A stretch of 64,000 nt of DNA from JBCBJX01 sp038522735 (lineage in GTDB: Bacteria; Pseudomonadota; Alphaproteobacteria; Caulobacterales; Parvularculaceae). The stretch is taken from assembly GCA_038522735.1 (NCBI GenBank), contig JBCBJX010000003.1, positions 23,816-87,815 on the forward strand, given 5' to 3'. The translations under genes were made by a program, and so were the position numbers. Each line of letters begins with the position of its first letter. The first letter of the stretch is position 1. The notes under the pieces were generated by a model. The model was not told where the DNA came from. It saw only the letters and a list, made by a program, of their open reading frames with translations, and made no database searches. Of the stretch, positions 24,988 through 34,050 are shown in pieces.

Positions 24988-25641
24988 ATGCGTATTTTCA
25001 TCGACACCGCTGACATCGACGAGCTGAAGACCGCCTTCAAGACCGGTCTCGTCGACGGGGTGACGACCAATCCGAGCCTGATCGCCAAATCGGGCCGCGA
25101 CTTCAAAGAAGTGATTGCGGAAATCTGCGCGATGACCGACGGAGCCGTCTCCGCGGAGGTGGCGTCGACGGACGCGGAGACTATGCTGAAAGAGTCCGAT
25201 GTGCTCGCCGCGATCGCGCCCAATGTCGTGGTGAAGCTGCCGTTGACCTGGGACGGCCTCAGGGCGTGTCGCGTCCTGAGCGACAAAGGCGTGCAGACGA
25301 ACGTGACGCTCTGTTTCTCCGCCAATCAGGCGATGCTCGCGGCGAAGGCGGGCGCGACATATGTCTCGCCGTTCATCGGCCGCCTCGATGATCTCGGCCT
25401 GGACGGCATAGAGCTTATCCACGACATCAGAGCGATCTACGACCGGCAGGCCTTCGAAACACAGATCCTCGCCGCTTCGGTCCGTACCCCGAACCATGTT
25501 CAGCATGCGGCGATTGCAGGGGCCGACGTTGCGACGATCCCGCTCAAGATTTTCGACCAGCTCGCGCGCCATACGCTCACGGACAAAGGTCTCGCCGCAT
25601 TTGTGAGCGATTGGGCTGAAACCGGACAATCGATCCTTTAA
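24988..25641 (+). CDS. tal: Transaldolase / fructose-6-phosphate aldolase family
   Basis: A 217-residue protein of the short transaldolase class. MRIFIDTADIDELK, the GVTTNPSLIAKSGRDF motif, the Schiff-base lysine in NVVVKLPLTWDGL, NVTLCFSANQAMLAAKAGA and YVSPFIGRLDD are all diagnostic. It interconverts sugar phosphates in the non-oxidative pentose phosphate pathway, or cleaves fructose-6-phosphate. The ATG at 24988 is used because homology starts there; upstream in-frame codons run into the tRNA. GAAGGGGAAA precedes it. Confidence 0.94.
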   Translation: MRIFIDTADIDELKTAFKTGLVDGVTTNPSLIAKSGRDFKEVIAEICAMTDGAVSAEVASTDAETMLKESDVLAAIAPNVVVKLPLTWDGLRACRVLSDKGVQTNVTLCFSANQAMLAAKAGATYVSPFIGRLDDLGLDGIELIHDIRAIYDRQAFETQILAASVRTPNHVQHAAIAGADVATIPLKIFDQLARHTLTDKGLAAFVSDWAETGQSIL

Positions 25642-25664
25642 GAGCAGATCCAGGCGAAGCGGGG

Positions 25665-26054
25665 TTACCCCGCAGGCGTGAACATGGGGACCGGCGGGCC
25701 GCCGTCGGTCTCAGCCCATGCAAGGCGCACCCGGTCGCCCGCTTTGAGAGCGCCCAGGTCGTCAGCCAGAATGTTCGTCAGGATCGACGGGCCCTCGTTG
25801 AGGGTCACGTAGGCGACGGCATACGGGGCGTCCTCGCCGCGGCGCATGACGGAGACGGAGTAGATCTCGCCTTCGCCACTGCTCTGGAGCGCTTCCGGCT
25901 CCATCGCGCCGCAGGCGGGGCAGACGATGCGCGGATAATAATGGACGCGGCCGCACTTCTTGCATCGGTGAAGAAGGAGGCGGCCCTCGGCCGCCGCCGC
26001 CCAAAATTTCTCTGTCTCCGGATCGGGCTTCGGCGCGGGAAGCGTGCGGCTCAT
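25665..26054 (-). CDS. Zn-ribbon/OB-fold protein (DUF35)
   Basis: A 129-residue protein with a rubredoxin-like zinc ribbon (RCKKCGRVHYYPRIVCPACG) followed by an OB fold (GEIYSVSVMRRGEDAPYAVA). DUF35 proteins are partners of SCP2-like thiolases and acyl-CoA condensing enzymes, forming a complex that stabilises or channels CoA substrates. The start overlaps the thiolase stop by four bases, so equal co-translation is expected. Confidence 0.92.
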   Translation of the reverse strand: MSRTLPAPKPDPETEKFWAAAAEGRLLLHRCKKCGRVHYYPRIVCPACGAMEPEALQSSGEGEIYSVSVMRRGEDAPYAVAYVTLNEGPSILTNILADDLGALKAGDRVRLAWAETDGGPPVPMFTPAG

Positions 26055-27208
26055 GAGCGGCGCTCCAGAACAAGCGTGGCGGCGGCGTGCCGGGCGGCGA
26101 GAGAGCCTCCGATGCCCGTGGCGACGGCGAGATCGCAGTTCGGAACCTGAACAGCGAAGTGCGCCTCGCTCCGCAGCTGACGGACGGCCTCGACGACCTT
26201 GGTCATGCCACCGCGGAACATCGGATGGTTGTTGCAGAGCCCGCCGCCGTCGGTATTGAAGGGGAGCCGCCCCGATCCTGAGATAAGGCCGCCGTCGACG
26301 ACAAACCGTCCGCCTGCGCCCTTTTCACAAAAGCCGAGGTCTTCGAGCTGCAGGAGGACGGTGATTGTAAAGCTGTCGTAGATCGAGGCGTACTTTATGT
26401 CGGCGGGTTCGACGCCCGCCTCCTCGAAGGCCCGGGGACCCGACTGGGCTGCAGCGGTGGTCGTCAGATCAAGATCGAGACCGCCCCGCGGCCCTTTCAT
26501 CGCTTCGCCCGCGCCGAGGACGGAGACAATCGGCCGGCCGAGAGATTTCGCGATTTCCGGCCGGACGACGACGAGCGCGCCGCCGCCGTCGGTCGTCACG
26601 CAGCAGTCGAGCCTGTGCAGCGGATCGGCGATCATCGGAGAGGCGAGCACGTCCTCGACCGACACTTTGTTCGGCAAAAGAGCGTTCGGATTATGCTGCG
26701 CGTGTTCCGAAGCGGCGACCTTGATCCAGGCGAGCTCTTCCGACGTCGTTCCGTACTCATTCATGTGTCGCGCCGCGCACATGCCATAACTCGTATGATT
26801 GGTGAGCCCGACCCACGCCTCGAACTGTTCTTCCGGCGCCCTGGGTCGCATCCGCTGCACGGGCTCCGACAGCGGACGGCCGGCCAGGGTGATGAGCGCG
26901 ACGTCGCACTTGCCCAGCGCGATCGCCGCTGCGGCGTGGCCGACATGGGCGATGTAGGAGCAGCCGCCGAGCTCGGTCGAATCAAGGTGGCGGAGCGTCA
27001 GCCCCATATAGTCGGCCATCGACAGGGGGCCGAAGCCCGGCGCGTCGGTGGCGCAGAAATATCCGTCCACGTCTGAAAAGGAAAGCCCGGCGTCGGCGAG
27101 AGCGCCGGCGGCGCATTCGGCGTGCAGCTCCGCAAGCGAATGGTCCGGCGCTTTACGCAGCGGATGCTCGAAGGCCCCGGCGATGCAAGCCGCGTTCTTG
27201 ATCGTCAT
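26051..27208 (-). CDS. Thiolase-family acetyl-CoA acyltransferase (SCP2-like)
   Basis: A 385-residue thiolase-like protein of the type always paired with DUF35. Signatures: AACIAGAFEHPLRKAPDHSL, GGCSYIAHVGHAAAAIALGK around the expected nucleophile Cys, DGGGALVVVRPE, YASIYDSFTITVLLQLEDLG and the C-terminal NTDGGGLCNNHPMFRGGM. The role is likely acyl-CoA cleavage or condensation in lipid or side-chain degradation; the exact substrate is open. ATG at 27208 follows ACGGAGCGATA. Upstream in-frame codons lack a ribosome site. Confidence 0.88.
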   Translation of the reverse strand: MTIKNAACIAGAFEHPLRKAPDHSLAELHAECAAGALADAGLSFSDVDGYFCATDAPGFGPLSMADYMGLTLRHLDSTELGGCSYIAHVGHAAAAIALGKCDVALITLAGRPLSEPVQRMRPRAPEEQFEAWVGLTNHTSYGMCAARHMNEYGTTSEELAWIKVAASEHAQHNPNALLPNKVSVEDVLASPMIADPLHRLDCCVTTDGGGALVVVRPEIAKSLGRPIVSVLGAGEAMKGPRGGLDLDLTTTAAAQSGPRAFEEAGVEPADIKYASIYDSFTITVLLQLEDLGFCEKGAGGRFVVDGGLISGSGRLPFNTDGGGLCNNHPMFRGGMTKVVEAVRQLRSEAHFAVQVPNCDLAVATGIGGSLAARHAAATLVLERRS

Positions 27209-27439
27209 TATCGCTCCGTCACTGCGCCGTTCGGATCGATAACACCTCATCGCCGGCTGAAAAGGCGGGCGGGCAGGCGTCGGCGCAATCGCCCGCCATG
27301 ATCGCCGGCGTCGCCGCCTGGGAGGGCCGAATCCACCATCCGCAGGGTCGGCGGCCCGCTTCCGAAAAACGATTGTTACAAGCGCTTCATTTTTGCGACA
27401 GAGCTGTTAACGTTTGGTCGGAATTCGAGGGGTTCAACC

Positions 27440-28552
27440 ATGAAACTGAAGTTTGCGTGCGCGTCGCTGGCGCTTTTCCCGGCTGCTGCTTTTGCAGCTC
27501 CGATCACGACGGATCTGACATTCGCCGAAGTCGGCGAGCACGTAGCGGGGAACGCGCAGAGCACCCTCGCCACGGTCGGCGATCCGGACGGCGCGATCTC
27601 CAACGATCCGATTTTCAACGGCGTCGGTTCGCTATTTGTCGGCGGCGGTCTTTGCACCGCGACGCTCGTGAACTCGTTTCAGGCGATCACCGCCGCCCAC
27701 TGTTTCGGCGACGGCGCCGGCGACGGCAGCCTCACCAACATCACCACAGACAACGTCGTCCTCGGACTCGGAGACGTCTTCATCGACGGCGCGACTGCGT
27801 TTTTCGAAGACGTCATCAATATCGCGGAGGTGATCATTAATCCGCTGTGGCTCGGGCCGACGGGCGGGGTGGACGTGCTGCCGGACGGATCGCTCGTCCA
27901 GGACGTCTTGGGCGACGGCGACATCGCCATCATCAACCTCGCAACGGAGGCGGTCGGCTTCAACACATACGACGTGCTGCTCGAGCAGACCTTCGACGAA
28001 CTGTTCCAGCCGCACATTCGCGTCGGTCGCGGTTCCAACAGCCCGCTCGGCGATCCGAGCGATGTCGGGAGCGATCTTGAAATCCGCGTCGGAGCCAACG
28101 AATACGATCTGTTCCTGAGCAACGTTCTCGCCACGGACACGGTTCTGCCCGGCTCGAAGCTTCTTTACGATTGCGACAGCGGCGCCGTCGCCGACAATTT
28201 CCTCCCGAGCTTTTCGACCGCCGGACCGGGTGAGGTTTTCGGGCCTGGTTCCCTCGGCCTCGGCGACATCGAAGCCTGCGCGACGCCTGGCGATTCCGGC
28301 GGCGGCAACTTCATAATCGATCCGTTCACGGGCGAACTCATTCTCGTCGGCGTGACGTCTTTCGGCTCCAGCCCGCAGCAGTTCGGCGGGTTCGGCGGCG
28401 ACACCAGCACCGCCGCCCACGGCGACTGGCTTGCGCAAAACCTGTTCGTCACCGGGGGCGGACCGATCCAGCCGGTGTCGGCGCCCGCGCCGCTCGGTTT
28501 GCTAGTCCTCGGCCTTCTCGGCATCGGAGCGGCGGCCCGTCGCCGCAGCTGA
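27440..28552 (+). CDS. Secreted trypsin-like serine protease with PEP-CTERM-like tail
   Basis: A 370-residue exported protease. Signal peptide 1-20 (FPAAAFAA end). The chymotrypsin-fold triad is visible: His87 in AITAAHCFG, Asp161 in GDGDIAIINL and Ser286 in CATPGDSGGG. The last 25 residues have VSAPAPLGLLVLGLLGIG followed by AAARRRS: a Pro motif, one hydrophobic helix and an Arg cluster, which resembles the PEP-CTERM sorting tail and suggests membrane anchoring and processing by an exosortase encoded elsewhere. It has no neighbour in an operon. GAGGGG precedes the ATG. Confidence 0.9.
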   Translation: MKLKFACASLALFPAAAFAAPITTDLTFAEVGEHVAGNAQSTLATVGDPDGAISNDPIFNGVGSLFVGGGLCTATLVNSFQAITAAHCFGDGAGDGSLTNITTDNVVLGLGDVFIDGATAFFEDVINIAEVIINPLWLGPTGGVDVLPDGSLVQDVLGDGDIAIINLATEAVGFNTYDVLLEQTFDELFQPHIRVGRGSNSPLGDPSDVGSDLEIRVGANEYDLFLSNVLATDTVLPGSKLLYDCDSGAVADNFLPSFSTAGPGEVFGPGSLGLGDIEACATPGDSGGGNFIIDPFTGELILVGVTSFGSSPQQFGGFGGDTSTAAHGDWLAQNLFVTGGGPIQPVSAPAPLGLLVLGLLGIGAAARRRS

Positions 28553-28562
28553 TTTCGGAGCG

Positions 28563-28589
28563 TCAGGCGCGGCGTCCAGCCGCGCCTGA
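28563..28589 (+). terminator. Strong hairpin after the protease gene
   Basis: TCAGGCGCGGC, a 5-base loop (GTCCA) and GCCGCGCCTGA form a perfect 11-bp stem 11 bases after the protease stop. No T run follows, so it may be a weak terminator or an mRNA 3' stabiliser rather than a full intrinsic terminator. Confidence 0.5.
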
Positions 28590-28740
28590 ACCCGCATTCG
28601 ACAAGTCGCCCCTGAAAAGCACTTCCTGAAAAGTAATTCGGGGCGGCGCGACGCACTCCTTTCGCTGCGCCGCAGAAACGGGCTCGCTTTCCACGTCGTT
28701 ATCGGCTTTAAGGCGGGCTCCGTTTTCCCCGAGACATCCA

Positions 28741-30576
28741 ATGGACATCCGCAACATCGCGATCATCGCGCACGTCGATCATGGCAAGACGACGCTGGTC
28801 GATCAGCTTCTGAAGGCGTCGCTCTCCGAGCGCGAGGCGGCCGCCCTCGCCGAGCGGGCGATGGACTCCAATGCGCTGGAGAAAGAGCGGGGCATCACGA
28901 TCCTCGCCAAGGCGACCTCCGTCGTCTGGGAGGGAACGCGGATCAACATCGTCGATACGCCGGGCCACGCGGATTTCGGCGGCGAGGTGGAGCGCATCCT
29001 CTCCATGGTCGACGGGGTCGTGCTGCTGGTCGACGCTGCTGAAAGCGTCATGCCGCAGACGAAGTTCGTCCTCTCCAAGGCGATCGGCCTCGGCCTCAAA
29101 CCCATCGTCGTCATCAACAAGATCGACCGCTCCGACGCCCAGCCGGACGTGACGATCGAGGAGATCTACGATCTGTTCCTTTCTCTAGAGGCAAGCGACG
29201 ATCAACTCGACTTCCGGGTGCTCTACGCATCGGGGCGACAGGGCTGGGCCGTCGAAGATCTGGATAAAGAGGAGCGGATCTCGCTGGAGCCGCTTTTCCG
29301 AGCCATCGTCGAGACCGTGCCAGAGCCGAAGGCGACCGCGAACCGGGGCGCCGAGAAGCCCTTCAAGATGCTGGCGACGACGCTTGAGGCCGACCCCTTT
29401 CTCGGCCGCATTCTTACGGGCCTTGTCGAATCCGGCGAGATCGCGACCAACAAAGCGATCAAAGCCATCTCCCGCGAGGGGAAGTCGGTCGAGCAGGCGC
29501 GAGTCTCGAAGATCCTCGCCTTCCGCGGCCTGGAGCGCCAGCCGATCGAGCGGGCCGAAGCGGGCGACATCATCGCCATCGCCGGGCTGCAGACCGCGAC
29601 GGTCGCCGACACCTTATGCGATCTTTCCGTCTCCGAACCGATCGCGGCGACCCCCATCGATCCTCCGACGCTCTCCATGACGGTCGGCATCAATGATTCC
29701 CCGCTCGCGGGCCGCGAAGGCGACAAGGTGCAGAGCCGGGTGATCCGCACCCGCCTCCTGCGCGAGGCGGAAGGCAATGTCGCGATCCGCATCTCCGAAA
29801 CGCCGAGCGGGGAAGCCTTCGAGGTCGCCGGGCGCGGCGAGCTGCAGCTCGGCGTCCTCATCGAGACCATGCGCCGCGAAGGCTTCGAACTCGCCATTTC
29901 GCGGCCCCGCGTTCTCTATAAAGAGAACCCGGAGACCGGCCAGCGCCTCGAGCCCTATGAAAGCGTCACGGTGGACGTGGACGAGGAGTATTCCGGCGTC
30001 GTCATCGAGAAGATTTCGCTGCGCAAGGGCGAAATGCAGGACATGCGCAATACGGGCGCCGGCAAGCAGCGCCTCGTCTTCCGCGCCCCGTCCCGCGGCC
30101 TCATCGGCTATCACGGCGAGTTCCTGACGGACACCCGCGGCACCGGCGTGATGAACCGCGTGTTCGAGACCTATGGCCCTTACGCCGGCCCGATCGAGGG
30201 ACGCGGCAAAGGCGCTCTTATCTCCTCAGAAGACGGAGAGGCGGTCGCTTTCGCGCTCTTCGGGCTTGAAGATCGCGGCAAGCTTTTTGTCGAGCCGCAG
30301 ACGAAGGTCTATCAGGGCATGATCATCGGCGAGCATTCGCGCGACAATGATCTCGACGTGAACCCGATCAAGACGAAGAAGCTGACCAACATTCGCGCCG
30401 CCGGCAAGGACGATGCGATCAAGCTCTCGCCGATCACGCCGATGACGTTGGAGCAGGCGATCGCCTATATTCAGAACGACGAGCTGGTGGAGGTGACGCC
30501 GAAATCTGTCCGTCTAAGGAAGAAAGCGCTCATCCCGCACGAGCGCAAGAAGCTCGCGAAGCTGGAGGCGGAGTAG
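28741..30576 (+). CDS. typA: Translational GTPase TypA/BipA
   Basis: A 611-residue ribosome-associated GTPase needed for 50S assembly at low temperature and stress. G1 is IAHVDHGKTTLVDQLLKAS, the switch region is MDSNALEKERGITILAKATS, G3 is DTPGHADFGGEVER and G4 VINKIDR. The C-terminal TypA-specific domain contains APSRGLIGYHGEFLTDTRGT and the GMIIGEHSRDNDLDVN segment. It stands alone between a rightward protease gene and a convergent membrane protein gene. Confidence 0.97.
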   Translation: MDIRNIAIIAHVDHGKTTLVDQLLKASLSEREAAALAERAMDSNALEKERGITILAKATSVVWEGTRINIVDTPGHADFGGEVERILSMVDGVVLLVDAAESVMPQTKFVLSKAIGLGLKPIVVINKIDRSDAQPDVTIEEIYDLFLSLEASDDQLDFRVLYASGRQGWAVEDLDKEERISLEPLFRAIVETVPEPKATANRGAEKPFKMLATTLEADPFLGRILTGLVESGEIATNKAIKAISREGKSVEQARVSKILAFRGLERQPIERAEAGDIIAIAGLQTATVADTLCDLSVSEPIAATPIDPPTLSMTVGINDSPLAGREGDKVQSRVIRTRLLREAEGNVAIRISETPSGEAFEVAGRGELQLGVLIETMRREGFELAISRPRVLYKENPETGQRLEPYESVTVDVDEEYSGVVIEKISLRKGEMQDMRNTGAGKQRLVFRAPSRGLIGYHGEFLTDTRGTGVMNRVFETYGPYAGPIEGRGKGALISSEDGEAVAFALFGLEDRGKLFVEPQTKVYQGMIIGEHSRDNDLDVNPIKTKKLTNIRAAGKDDAIKLSPITPMTLEQAIAYIQNDELVEVTPKSVRLRKKALIPHERKKLAKLEAE

Positions 30577-30607
30577 CCTCCAGCGTCGTGCATTCTGTTT
30601 CCGGCGA

Positions 30608-31000
30608 TCAGTCCCCGTTCCGGTCTCGGCGAATGAAGATCCGCGAGATAATCAGAACAAGGCCGATCGCGCCGGGGATCGCGGCGACACCCGCAAGGAT
30701 GACCGGAACTTCATCGTCCCCGGACGCGTAGCCGATCGCCTGGCCGAGAACGACAAGCCCGAACGCAACGCCGAGAAGCACGGCGCCGCCGACGCCGATG
30801 CCTGATCCGGATTCGGTGTCGGCGAGGCCGAGCGCCCGGATCGTCTCCGGCGAGAGTCCCTTGCCCGATGCGGCGAGCTCGCGGATGGTTTTCTGGCGGT
30901 CCCGGTTGCGCTGAACGGAAAAGATGTTCCCGATCAGGATGATGGCGATAACGAAGGCGAAGACGAGCAAAAGGTCTCCGTCAAAGTTGAAAAAGTCCAT
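30608..31000 (-). CDS. DUF6249-like small membrane protein
   Basis: A 130-residue protein with an N-terminal helix at about 8-28 (LLLVFAFVIAIILIGNIFSV), a cytosolic segment QRNRDRQKTIRELAASGKGL typical of DUF6249 (Arg-rich TIRxLxxxG), and two further helices at about 67-87 and 97-120, ending in an RRDRNGD tail. The function is unknown. The ATG at 31000 follows CAGGGGGTTCGCC; an upstream extension is open but unlike protein. Confidence 0.75.
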   Translation of the reverse strand: MDFFNFDGDLLLVFAFVIAIILIGNIFSVQRNRDRQKTIRELAASGKGLSPETIRALGLADTESGSGIGVGGAVLLGVAFGLVVLGQAIGYASGDDEVPVILAGVAAIPGAIGLVLIISRIFIRRDRNGD

Positions 31001-31186
31001 GGCGAACCCCCTGTCATTGTTATTCGCTTGAAGTATCGGGCTTTTCCGCCCGCCTGTCATCGGCGCCCGCCGCATGGGGCCGACGGCTCGTCGCAAAGGG
31101 GGCGTTTACCCTTGGCCGTCATCATCCTTGCCTCTAAACTTTAACGGCTTGCGCGATCGGGCGACGCGCGAACCGGGGAGCCGGAC

Positions 31187-31405
31187 GTGACGCGCGATCG
31201 ATCCATATACGACCCCGTCGCCGTCGAGATCGACGGCGAAACGGTATTTATGCCGCGCTGGATGACGCGCACTGTCGGCCGCCGCCGGCGCGACGCCGAA
31301 GGTCCCGAACGCCGCGTTTTCATCAGCCGGTTCGACGCCCCGCCGCCGGTCGGCGCAAAACCTCAAGGCGTTCCCGCGGGCCCGCGCGAGCCGTCGACGC
31401 ACTGA
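31187..31405 (+). CDS. Small hypothetical basic protein
   Basis: A 72-residue frame from GTG, preceded by CGGGGAGCCGGAC. It has a plausible folded start (SIYDPVAVEIDGETVFMPRW) and then an Arg- and Pro-rich tail. Nothing is recognised. It lies upstream of the MBOAT gene in the same direction. The competing minus-strand frame has no protein-like features. It may be a chance frame. Confidence 0.4.
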   Translation: MTRDRSIYDPVAVEIDGETVFMPRWMTRTVGRRRRDAEGPERRVFISRFDAPPPVGAKPQGVPAGPREPSTH

Positions 31406-31471
31406 CCGGCGTAGCGCGCCGATTGACGTCCGCGTCCGGCGCACGCAACAGGAGGGAAAGCGGGTCCCTCC

Positions 31472-32986
31472 ATGCTCTTCAACTCATTCGTCTTCATCGG
31501 CGCGTTCCTGCCGCTCTGCCTTCTCGTTTATTACGCGACGGGGAAGGCGGCGGGCTTCGGACCCGTCCAGAAGGCGATCCTCGTTCTCTTCTCCCTCTTC
31601 TTCTACGGCTTCTGGAAGCCGATTTATCTGGGGCTCCTCTTCGCCTCGCTGGTCGTCAATTACGGGGCGTTCAAATGGATGCGCGCCGCGCCCGACCGGG
31701 GGCGGACGATCATGGTCCTCGGGATCGCCTTCAATCTCTGCCTACTCGGATACTTCAAATACGCCGGCTTCTTCGCCGAGAGCCTTTCGCTTCTGCCAGG
31801 TCTTGAGTTTCCCGCTCTCAACATCGCCCTGCCGCTCGCGATTTCTTTCTTCACATTCCAGCAGATCGCTTTTCTGGTCGACGCGCGCAAAGATCAGACG
31901 TTCGACTATTCAATTATCGACTACTCGTTTTTCGTTACGTTCTTCCCGCAGCTTATCGCCGGGCCGATCGTCCATCACAAGGAGATCATCCCGCAATATG
32001 CGAGCCTTGCGGAGCGCTCCAACATCCTCCGCAATCTGCATATCGGGCTCGCCGTTTTCACGCTCGGCCTTGCAAAGAAAGTGCTGCTCGCGGACAGCTT
32101 CGCCCAGTACGCAACGCCGGTGTTCGCCGCTGCCGACGGCGGCGCGTCGATCGGGTTTCAGGACGCCTGGACCGGCGCGCTCGCCTACACCCTGCAGCTT
32201 TATTTCGATTTCTCCGGCTACAGCGAAATGGCGATCGGCCTTGCGGCCATGTTCGGGCTGAAGCTGCCGGTCAATTTCTCCATGCCCTATAAAGCGCGGA
32301 ACATTTCCGATTTCTGGCGGCGCTGGCACATCACCCTGTCGGAGTTCCTGCGCGACTATCTCTATATTCCCCTCGGCGGGAACCGGAAGGGACGCGCCCG
32401 GCGTTATCTCAATCTCTTCATCACCATGCTCCTCGGAGGGCTCTGGCACGGGGCGGGGTGGACCTTCGTCTTCTGGGGCGGGCTTCACGGCGCTTACCTC
32501 GCGCTCAATCAGGCGACGAACGATTTCGCGCCGCGCCTCGCCGAGGCGGTGAGGAGGGCGCCGCTCCTGCCATACGTCCTCACTTTCGGCGCAGTGGTCT
32601 ATGCATGGGTGTTCTTCCGGGCGGAAACGTTCGGAGGCGCCCTCGCCATCGTCGCGGCGATGAGCGACGTTCCGTCTTACGCCGAGCCCGCCGCCATCGC
32701 GCCAGCGATACGTTCGGGCCTCGCCGCCGATCTTCCGGGCGGGGCTGTCCTTCATCTCGCGATCGGCCTTGCGATCGTCTTCTTCGCGCCCTCGACGCTC
32801 GAGATCGCGGCCGACAACGACACGGCGCTGAAGCGCGGCGCCGTCTATCAGCCGCCGGCTGGCCCGCGCTTCGCTCTCGCTCGCGCGGTTTTGGCGAACC
32901 CCGTCGTGATTGCGGCCCTTTTCATTCTCTCGCTCTACCAGGTGCTGCTCGCCGGCGCCGGCGAATTTCTCTACTTTAACTTCTGA
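31472..32986 (+). CDS. MBOAT-family membrane O-acyltransferase
   Basis: A 504-residue polytopic protein of the AlgI/PatA-like MBOAT class, which moves acyl groups across the membrane to glycans. It starts MLFNSFVFIGAFLPLCLLVY; family marks are FFPQLIAGPIVHHKEIIPQ, YFDFSGYSEMAIGLAAMFG, FWRRWHITLSEFLRDYLYIP and LLGGLWHGAGWTFVFWGGLH, with the invariant His at about residue 326. It is followed after 11 bases by an SGNH-like protein, the usual partner that completes acyl transfer on the periplasmic side. The sugar acceptor is unknown. Confidence 0.93.
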   Translation: MLFNSFVFIGAFLPLCLLVYYATGKAAGFGPVQKAILVLFSLFFYGFWKPIYLGLLFASLVVNYGAFKWMRAAPDRGRTIMVLGIAFNLCLLGYFKYAGFFAESLSLLPGLEFPALNIALPLAISFFTFQQIAFLVDARKDQTFDYSIIDYSFFVTFFPQLIAGPIVHHKEIIPQYASLAERSNILRNLHIGLAVFTLGLAKKVLLADSFAQYATPVFAAADGGASIGFQDAWTGALAYTLQLYFDFSGYSEMAIGLAAMFGLKLPVNFSMPYKARNISDFWRRWHITLSEFLRDYLYIPLGGNRKGRARRYLNLFITMLLGGLWHGAGWTFVFWGGLHGAYLALNQATNDFAPRLAEAVRRAPLLPYVLTFGAVVYAWVFFRAETFGGALAIVAAMSDVPSYAEPAAIAPAIRSGLAADLPGGAVLHLAIGLAIVFFAPSTLEIAADNDTALKRGAVYQPPAGPRFALARAVLANPVVIAALFILSLYQVLLAGAGEFLYFNF

Positions 32987-32997
32987 AGGAGAGGCGC

Positions 32998-34050
32998 ATG
33001 CGGACGGGCGGGCACGGGATCTGGATCAGCGTTTTCATCGGCGTGCTGGTCGCCGCGCTTTCGAGCGTCGAAGCCTTCTACCGCCATGTCGGCTGCCATT
33101 CGATCACCGCCTGCCGGCGCGTCGACGTCGTCTCCAGCGTCGTTAAAGAGAAGACGACGGCGGTTTTCGGCGCAAGCGTCACTTACGGCGCTTTTTACTA
33201 TATGCCGGCGATCGATCCGCAGACGCTTAATCTGACGTCGAACGGCGCGACCACCTTCACCGGCAACGCGATCCTGTTTGAAGACATGCTCACGCGCACA
33301 GACGATCTTCAGCGGATGTTTTATTTCACGCCTGCGGAGCTTTTTACGAAGCAACCGCTGAAGGACGACGCGCGGCAACGCAATTACTTTTCGAACGTGT
33401 TCGACGCGCCTCATGACGTCGTTCGCGCGACCGCCATGTACGAGGCGCGCGAGCGCGACATTTACCTCCCGGCGCCGCGGCGTTTTCTGGAGAAGCGCTC
33501 CGCCGCCCTCATCGAACCGCGCGCTCGGCTCCGCGAGGCGGCGGCGCGCGCTCGCTCGATCGACGGCGCCTCGCTTCGATGGTGGATCGAACGCAATGCA
33601 GGTCTGGAGCAGCCGCCAGTCGCCGGCGAAGCCTGGCGGTCGTCCGTGGGGCGTCAGCGGGCGCGATTGATTTCGCCTTTCAGGCCCTCCGTACAGGCAG
33701 GAAACGCCCTTCGGCGCATTTCGGACGTGTGCGCCGCACGCGGGATCGCTTGTCACATAGTGCTCGCGCCGACCCATGAGATCGCCGCCGAGGCGCTGGC
33801 TGCCGATCCTGCATGGGCGGCGTTTCGCGCCGAACAGCCCGGTTTCTGCTGGCTCGACATGAACGGTCCGCGCGCGTGGCCGAGCGGCGCTTTCCGCGAT
33901 GATCTGCACCTCATCCGTCCGTGGGAGCTTTACTACCGCAAGATGCTGATGACCGAGGTCCTTGGAGCAGCGACGGCGGACGAGCGCGCGCCATACGTCA
34001 TGCCTGGCTCCGAAGCGGCCTGTGCAGGCTTTGTCGAAGATCAGTCGTAG
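32998..34050 (+). CDS. SGNH-hydrolase-like partner of the MBOAT acyltransferase
   Basis: A 350-residue protein with an N-terminal membrane anchor (WISVFIGVLVAALSSVEAFY). Weak SGNH marks can be seen: Ser60 in VFGASVTYGAF (GxS block), Asn82-Gly in TSNGATTF, and Asp301-x-x-His304 in FRDDLHLI near the end. This matches AlgJ/AlgX- or DltD-like proteins that act with MBOATs to O-acylate extracellular polysaccharide. The assignment is from motif spacing and context. The 3' end overlaps the convergent DUF3299 gene by 10 bases. Confidence 0.72.
   Translation: MRTGGHGIWISVFIGVLVAALSSVEAFYRHVGCHSITACRRVDVVSSVVKEKTTAVFGASVTYGAFYYMPAIDPQTLNLTSNGATTFTGNAILFEDMLTRTDDLQRMFYFTPAELFTKQPLKDDARQRNYFSNVFDAPHDVVRATAMYEARERDIYLPAPRRFLEKRSAALIEPRARLREAAARARSIDGASLRWWIERNAGLEQPPVAGEAWRSSVGRQRARLISPFRPSVQAGNALRRISDVCAARGIACHIVLAPTHEIAAEALAADPAWAAFRAEQPGFCWLDMNGPRAWPSGAFRDDLHLIRPWELYYRKMLMTEVLGAATADERAPYVMPGSEAACAGFVEDQS

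Noticed and set aside
24588..25325. Minus-strand open frame covering tRNA-Ser and the start of tal
   Set aside because: It runs across a tRNA and a conserved gene on the opposite strand and resembles no protein.
24838..25641. Integrated element at tRNA-Ser(CGA)
   Set aside because: No integrase, no repeated tRNA 3' end, and the next gene (tal) is ordinary housekeeping.
31106..31444. Minus-strand 112-codon frame opposite the small gene at 31187
   Set aside because: Arg-rich, no ribosome site, no domain; the plus-strand frame is the more protein-like of the two.
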